Below, in pieces: positions 60,822 to 64,000 of a stretch of DNA of 64,000 bases. Made by a program: the position numbers and the translations under genes. The notes beneath the pieces were generated by a model. That model saw only the letters and a program-made list of their open reading frames with translations. It was not told where the DNA came from and did no database searches. Within the stretch, counting starts at the first letter, position 1. Each line of letters starts with the position of its first letter. Source of the stretch: Pedobacter sp. PLR (GTDB lineage Bacteria > Bacteroidota > Bacteroidia > Sphingobacteriales > Sphingobacteriaceae); the NCBI RefSeq assembly GCF_026239675.1, contig NZ_JAPIVQ010000002.1, positions 558,001 through 622,000 on the forward strand, read 5' to 3'.

Positions 60822-61517
60822 ATGGCTATATATGAACCGAGAATAGGAATTAAGCAATGGGCAGAAGCAGACCGGCCCCGGGAGAAGCTAATGCTTCATG
60901 GGCGGCGGCACCTGACCGATGCGGAGCTGATTGCAATATTGATCGTTTCAGGGAATACGGAAGAAAGCGCTGTAGATTTGAGTAAGCGTATTCTGGCTTC
61001 CTGCAATCATGACCTGGATGCATTGGGGAGATTGGAGGTTAAGGATTTATGTAAGTTCCGTGGAATTGGCGAGGCAAGGGCGATCTCGATCGTTGGCGCA
61101 TTGGAGCTCGGCCGAAGGCGCAAACCAGGGACTACAGAAATGGTCAGGATCCTGAGCGCTCATGATTGCCACCGGGAGCTTTCTCCGGTACTGACCGATT
61201 TACCACACGAAGAATTCTGGATCTTACTGCTCAACAGAGCCAATCAGGTAATTACAAAACATCAGGTCAGTAAAGGTGGGTTAACGGGAACGGTAGCAGA
61301 TCCGAAAGTGATCTTTAAGATTGCGCTGGAGCATAATGCCGCCTATGTGGTGCTGGCACATAACCACCCCTCCGGAAATTTAAAGCCCAGTCCCGAAGAC
61401 CTTTTACTCACCCGGAACCTGGTGTCAGCAGGAAAGTTACTGGACCTGCATATCCTTGATCACTTAATTATTACAAACAAATCTTTCTTTAGTTTCAATG
61501 ATGATGGCTTAATTTAG
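60822..61517 (+). CDS. radC: RadC-family JAB1/MPN metalloprotein
   Basis: 231 residues from the ATG at 60822; an open frame further upstream would cross the rpsT terminator. N-terminal helix-hairpin-helix part (LTDAELIAILIVSGNTEESAVDLSKRIL near 31-58; LCKFRGIGEARAISIVGALELGRR near 75-98), then the JAB1 domain with the motif HNHPSGNLKPSPEDLLLT at about 181-198 (HxHPSG-x8-D, zinc-binding). Despite the name, a direct role in repair is not established; the family is used mainly as a marker of DNA processing. Followed by a secreted phosphatase-like gene six bases later. Confidence 0.93.
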   Translation: MAIYEPRIGIKQWAEADRPREKLMLHGRRHLTDAELIAILIVSGNTEESAVDLSKRILASCNHDLDALGRLEVKDLCKFRGIGEARAISIVGALELGRRRKPGTTEMVRILSAHDCHRELSPVLTDLPHEEFWILLLNRANQVITKHQVSKGGLTGTVADPKVIFKIALEHNAAYVVLAHNHPSGNLKPSPEDLLLTRNLVSAGKLLDLHILDHLIITNKSFFSFNDDGLI

Positions 61518-61523
61518 CCAGCC

Positions 61524-62360
61524 ATGAAGAAAATCATACAACTCAGCATCGCTTGTCTGCTTATGGTAATAACGGCCAGCGCACAACAAGGAAAACCGTT
61601 TAATGTGATGTCTTATAACATCCGTTTAAATGTAGCTTCTGATGGCGTAAATGCCTGGCCAAACCGCAAGGATGAGGTTAAAGCTTTGGTTAGGTTTCAT
61701 GATGCCGATATTCTTTGTGTACAGGAAGCTTTGCCTTTGCAGGTGGATCAGCTGTTGGAAAATACGAATTATGCGATGGAAGGCGTAGGTCGTGAAGACG
61801 GGAAACGTGCCGGGGAATTTTCTGCCATCTATTACGATAAGTCGAGGTTTACAAGAAAAGACGGTGGTACATTCTGGTTATCGGAAACGCCTGATCAGCC
61901 TTCTAAAGGCTGGGATGCTGCATTGAACAGGATTTGTTCCTGGGTGAGGTTGTATGACCGCCTTAATAAAAAGGAATTTCTGGTCTTTAATACCCATTAT
62001 GATCACATCGGTGTGCAGGCACGCATTGAGTCTGCGAAGCTGATCAAGAAGAAAATACAGGAAATTGCACCCGCCCTACCAGTGGTGCTGACCGGAGATT
62101 TAAACGTTACTCCGGAAACGGAAGCGATTGCGACGATCAATTCTTTCCTTACAGATACCAAAACTGCTTCCATTGAACCTCCTTATGGTCCGGTGGGAAC
62201 TTTTAATAACTTTAAGTTTGACAGCCCTTTGCAGCATAAGATTGATTACATCTTTGTGAACAAAGGTTTTAAGGTGTTAAAGTTTGGTGTGTTATCAGAT
62301 AGTAAAAATTTGAGGTATCCATCAGACCACTTACCAATTATTGCCCGTTTATCTTTCTAA
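61524..62360 (+). CDS. secreted endonuclease/exonuclease/phosphatase-family protein
   Basis: 278 residues with a signal peptide ending near ASAQQ (residue 21). EEP-fold hydrolase that cleaves phosphodiester or phosphomonoester bonds in the periplasm or outside. Motifs: VMSYNIRLNV near 28-37, ILCVQEA near 62-68 (Glu metal ligand), FNTHYDHIG near 154-162 (His), LTGDLNVTPE near 192-201 (Asp, Asn) and the C-terminal SDHLPI near 268-273 (Asp-His). Substrate could be a nucleic acid, sphingomyelin-like lipid or sugar phosphate. Probably co-transcribed with radC. Confidence 0.9.
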   Translation: MKKIIQLSIACLLMVITASAQQGKPFNVMSYNIRLNVASDGVNAWPNRKDEVKALVRFHDADILCVQEALPLQVDQLLENTNYAMEGVGREDGKRAGEFSAIYYDKSRFTRKDGGTFWLSETPDQPSKGWDAALNRICSWVRLYDRLNKKEFLVFNTHYDHIGVQARIESAKLIKKKIQEIAPALPVVLTGDLNVTPETEAIATINSFLTDTKTASIEPPYGPVGTFNNFKFDSPLQHKIDYIFVNKGFKVLKFGVLSDSKNLRYPSDHLPIIARLSF

Positions 62361-62387
62361 GAGGTTTACACCGACGGCATTATTTTA

Positions 62388-62395
62388 TATCTTTG
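62388..62395 (+). promoter_or_regulatory. -7 element of pheT
   Basis: TATCTTTG fits TAnnTTTG and lies 22 bases before the ATG at 62418. Upstream, TTTACA near 62365 is a weak -33 match. Confidence 0.55.
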
Positions 62396-62417
62396 CATTT
62401 TATACTGAACATATAAC

Positions 62418-64000
62418 ATGAAGATATCATACAAGTGGCTGACACAATTCCTGACAACTGATAAAACTCCTGAAGAACTTTCCTTAATCCTGACTAATAT
62501 CGGGCTGGAAGTAGAAAGTCTGGAAACCGTACAACCGATTGCAGGTGGTTTAGAAGGTTTGGTGATTGGACACGTCATCAGTTGTGTGCAACATCCTAAT
62601 GCGGATCGTTTACGTGTAACTACAGTAGATGTAGGTACCGGAACAAATATCCAGGTGGTTTGTGGTGCGCCAAATGTTGCTGAAGGGCAGAAGGTGGTTG
62701 TGGCTACCGTAGGAACTACCGTTTACCCAAATGACGGGGAGCCTTTCAAGATCAACAAATCAAAGATCAGAGGCGAAGTTTCAGAAGGTATGATCTGTGC
62801 AGAAGATGAAATCGGATTGGGTGTTTCTCATGACGGGATTATGGTGCTTCCGGCAGATACAGTGCTGGGCATCACTGCTAAGAGCTATTTCAATCTGGAA
62901 GACGATTATTTGTATGAAATCGGATTGACGCCTAACAGGGCTGATGCGGCTTCCCATTTAGGTGTGGCAAGAGATTTAGCGGCTTACTTACGTACTCCCT
63001 TAACGATGCCTGATGTTGCTGCTTTTAAAACAGCTAATGAAAGTCTGACGATTCCGGTGACCGTTGAAGATACAGAAGCCTGCCCAAGATACAGCAGTGT
63101 TTCTATTTCGGGTGTAACGGTAAAAACTTCTCCGGACTGGTTACAGGATAAATTGAAAATTATCGGCATTCGTCCGATCAATAATATCGTAGACATCACC
63201 AATTATGTATTGCATGAATTGGGACAACCTTTACACGCTTTCGATGCCGACCAGTTAACAGGCGGAAAAGTTATCGTGAAGAAATGTGCGGAAGGTACTC
63301 CTTTTGTAACGCTTGAGGGAATTGAACGCAAGCTTTCAGCAGAAGATCTGATGATCTGTAATGCAGAAGCGCCTATGTGTATTGCCGGTGTATTTGGGGG
63401 TAAAAACTCAGGTGTAAGCGAAACTACGACTAGCATCTTCCTTGAAAGTGCTTATTTCGATGCTAAATCGGTGCGTAAGACTTCAAAAAGACATAACCTA
63501 AAGACTGATGCTTCTTTCAGATTTGAGCGTGGTACTGATCCGGATATGACGGTTTTCGCTTTGAAGCGTGCAGCCTTATTAATTCAGAAGCTGGCTGGTG
63601 GAGAAATCTCTTCTGCTGTTTCTGATATTTATCCAACTCCGGTAGCGGCATTTGATGTAGAAGTAAACTACAACAATATCAATAAACTGATTGGTGTGGA
63701 GATCCCTCATGAAGAGATTAAAGCAATCATCACGGCATTGAGCATGGAAGTGGTTGCGGAAACTGCTGAAGGTCTTTCTTTAAAAGTACCCACTTACAAA
63801 GTAGATGTAACCCGCGAATGTGATGTTACGGAAGAGGTATTGAGAATTTACGGTTACAATAATATTGAGATTCCAAGTAAGGTGAATGCCTCTTTATCTT
63901 ACGGTACCAAGCCGGATAAAGAGCAAACACAACACGTGATTGCGGATATGTTAACTGCAAACGGTTATTTGGAGATCTGGTGTAACTCGCTGACTAAAGG
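62418..64000 (+). CDS. pheT: phenylalanyl-tRNA synthetase beta subunit, 5' part
   Basis: Beta chain of the alpha2beta2 enzyme that charges tRNA-Phe. 527 codons are visible; the full protein is about 800. From the ATG at 62418: MKISYKWLTQFL start, the tRNA-binding (EMAP-like) domain with VIGHVISCVQHPNADRLRVTTVDVG near 49-73 and VVCGAPNVAEGQKVVVATVG near 79-98, the B3/B4 editing domain with PTNRADAASHLGVARDLAAYL-like segment near 175-195 and FDADQLTG near 275, and the start of the B5 domain. The gene runs off the right edge. pheS is not adjacent upstream. Confidence 0.96.
   Translation, partial: MKISYKWLTQFLTTDKTPEELSLILTNIGLEVESLETVQPIAGGLEGLVIGHVISCVQHPNADRLRVTTVDVGTGTNIQVVCGAPNVAEGQKVVVATVGTTVYPNDGEPFKINKSKIRGEVSEGMICAEDEIGLGVSHDGIMVLPADTVLGITAKSYFNLEDDYLYEIGLTPNRADAASHLGVARDLAAYLRTPLTMPDVAAFKTANESLTIPVTVEDTEACPRYSSVSISGVTVKTSPDWLQDKLKIIGIRPINNIVDITNYVLHELGQPLHAFDADQLTGGKVIVKKCAEGTPFVTLEGIERKLSAEDLMICNAEAPMCIAGVFGGKNSGVSETTTSIFLESAYFDAKSVRKTSKRHNLKTDASFRFERGTDPDMTVFALKRAALLIQKLAGGEISSAVSDIYPTPVAAFDVEVNYNNINKLIGVEIPHEEIKAIITALSMEVVAETAEGLSLKVPTYKVDVTRECDVTEEVLRIYGYNNIEIPSKVNASLSYGTKPDKEQTQHVIADMLTANGYLEIWCNSLTK

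Noticed and set aside
1..64000. CRISPR arrays, prophage, insertion sequences, integrases, toxin-antitoxin or defence systems
   Set aside because: No regularly spaced repeats, transposase or integrase motifs, phage structural genes or known defence genes were seen; the most transport-like features are ordinary nutrient loci.

Overview
The window looks like a chromosome segment of a Bacteroidota member of the family Sphingobacteriaceae, most likely Pedobacter or a close relative. The evidence is SusC/SusD pairs, a one-protein hybrid two-component regulator, FecI/FecR-type sigma and anti-sigma genes, the gene order rpsF-rpsR-rplI and mreB-mreC-mreD-mrdA-rodA, and many promoters of the Bacteroidota type (TTTG, 18-20 bases, TAnnTTTG). 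The placement comes from gene content and style, not from a database search. I saw no prophage, insertion sequence, CRISPR array or rRNA operon.

Layout. 1-3065: dnaX (cut by the window edge) and the rpsF-rpsR-rplI operon. 3.1-8.9 kb: housekeeping and envelope genes (mtgA, a periplasmic isoaspartyl peptidase, a WalJ-like metallo-hydrolase, an Fe-S electron-transfer pair). 9.0-9.7 kb: two near-identical tRNA-Phe transcription units in tandem. 9.8-13.2 kb: a LacI regulator, a flavin-dependent monooxygenase and a lipoprotein operon. 13.3-20.2 kb: a DsrE-like protein and a tripartite RND efflux operon (TolC, pump, adaptor). 20.3-27.3 kb: an ECF sigma factor, a FecR anti-sigma factor and a SusC/SusD pair whose SusC carries the STN signalling domain. 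27.3-28.9 kb: a candidate small RNA, a small conserved protein, ferritin and a Lys/Cys-rich microprotein. 28.9-48.3 kb: a polysaccharide-utilisation-type locus with a divergent hybrid two-component regulator, two SusC/SusD pairs, a beta-helix enzyme, a zinc metallopeptidase with a discoidin domain and a GH2 glycosidase, closed by a perfect 21-bp terminator hairpin. 48.3-59.9 kb: a frameshifted small membrane-protein gene, a FemAB-like protein, tdk, a long acidic-linker protein, the rod-shape operon, purH and purN. 60-64 kb: a G-rich repeat-like intergenic region, rpsT, radC, a secreted phosphodiesterase-like protein and the 5' part of pheT.

How the genes work together. The two nutrient loci use different control logics. 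The STN-bearing SusC is paired with a membrane anti-sigma/ECF sigma couple. The two STN-less SusC/SusD pairs sit opposite a ligand-sensing hybrid histidine kinase. In the second locus the enzymes suggest a glycan that is attached to, or mixed with, protein. The rod operon builds the elongasome (MreBCD, PBP2, RodA).

The most notable observations are: (1) an A10 run in dnaX at the point where a gamma form would end, with immediate stop codons in both alternative frames; (2) an orphan promoter plus terminator hairpin at 27350-27420 that predicts a roughly 57-nt RNA; (3) the metallopeptidase-containing locus with a strong dyad and a terminator inside it; (4) the microproteins, the frameshifted gene and the repeat-like intergenic region.
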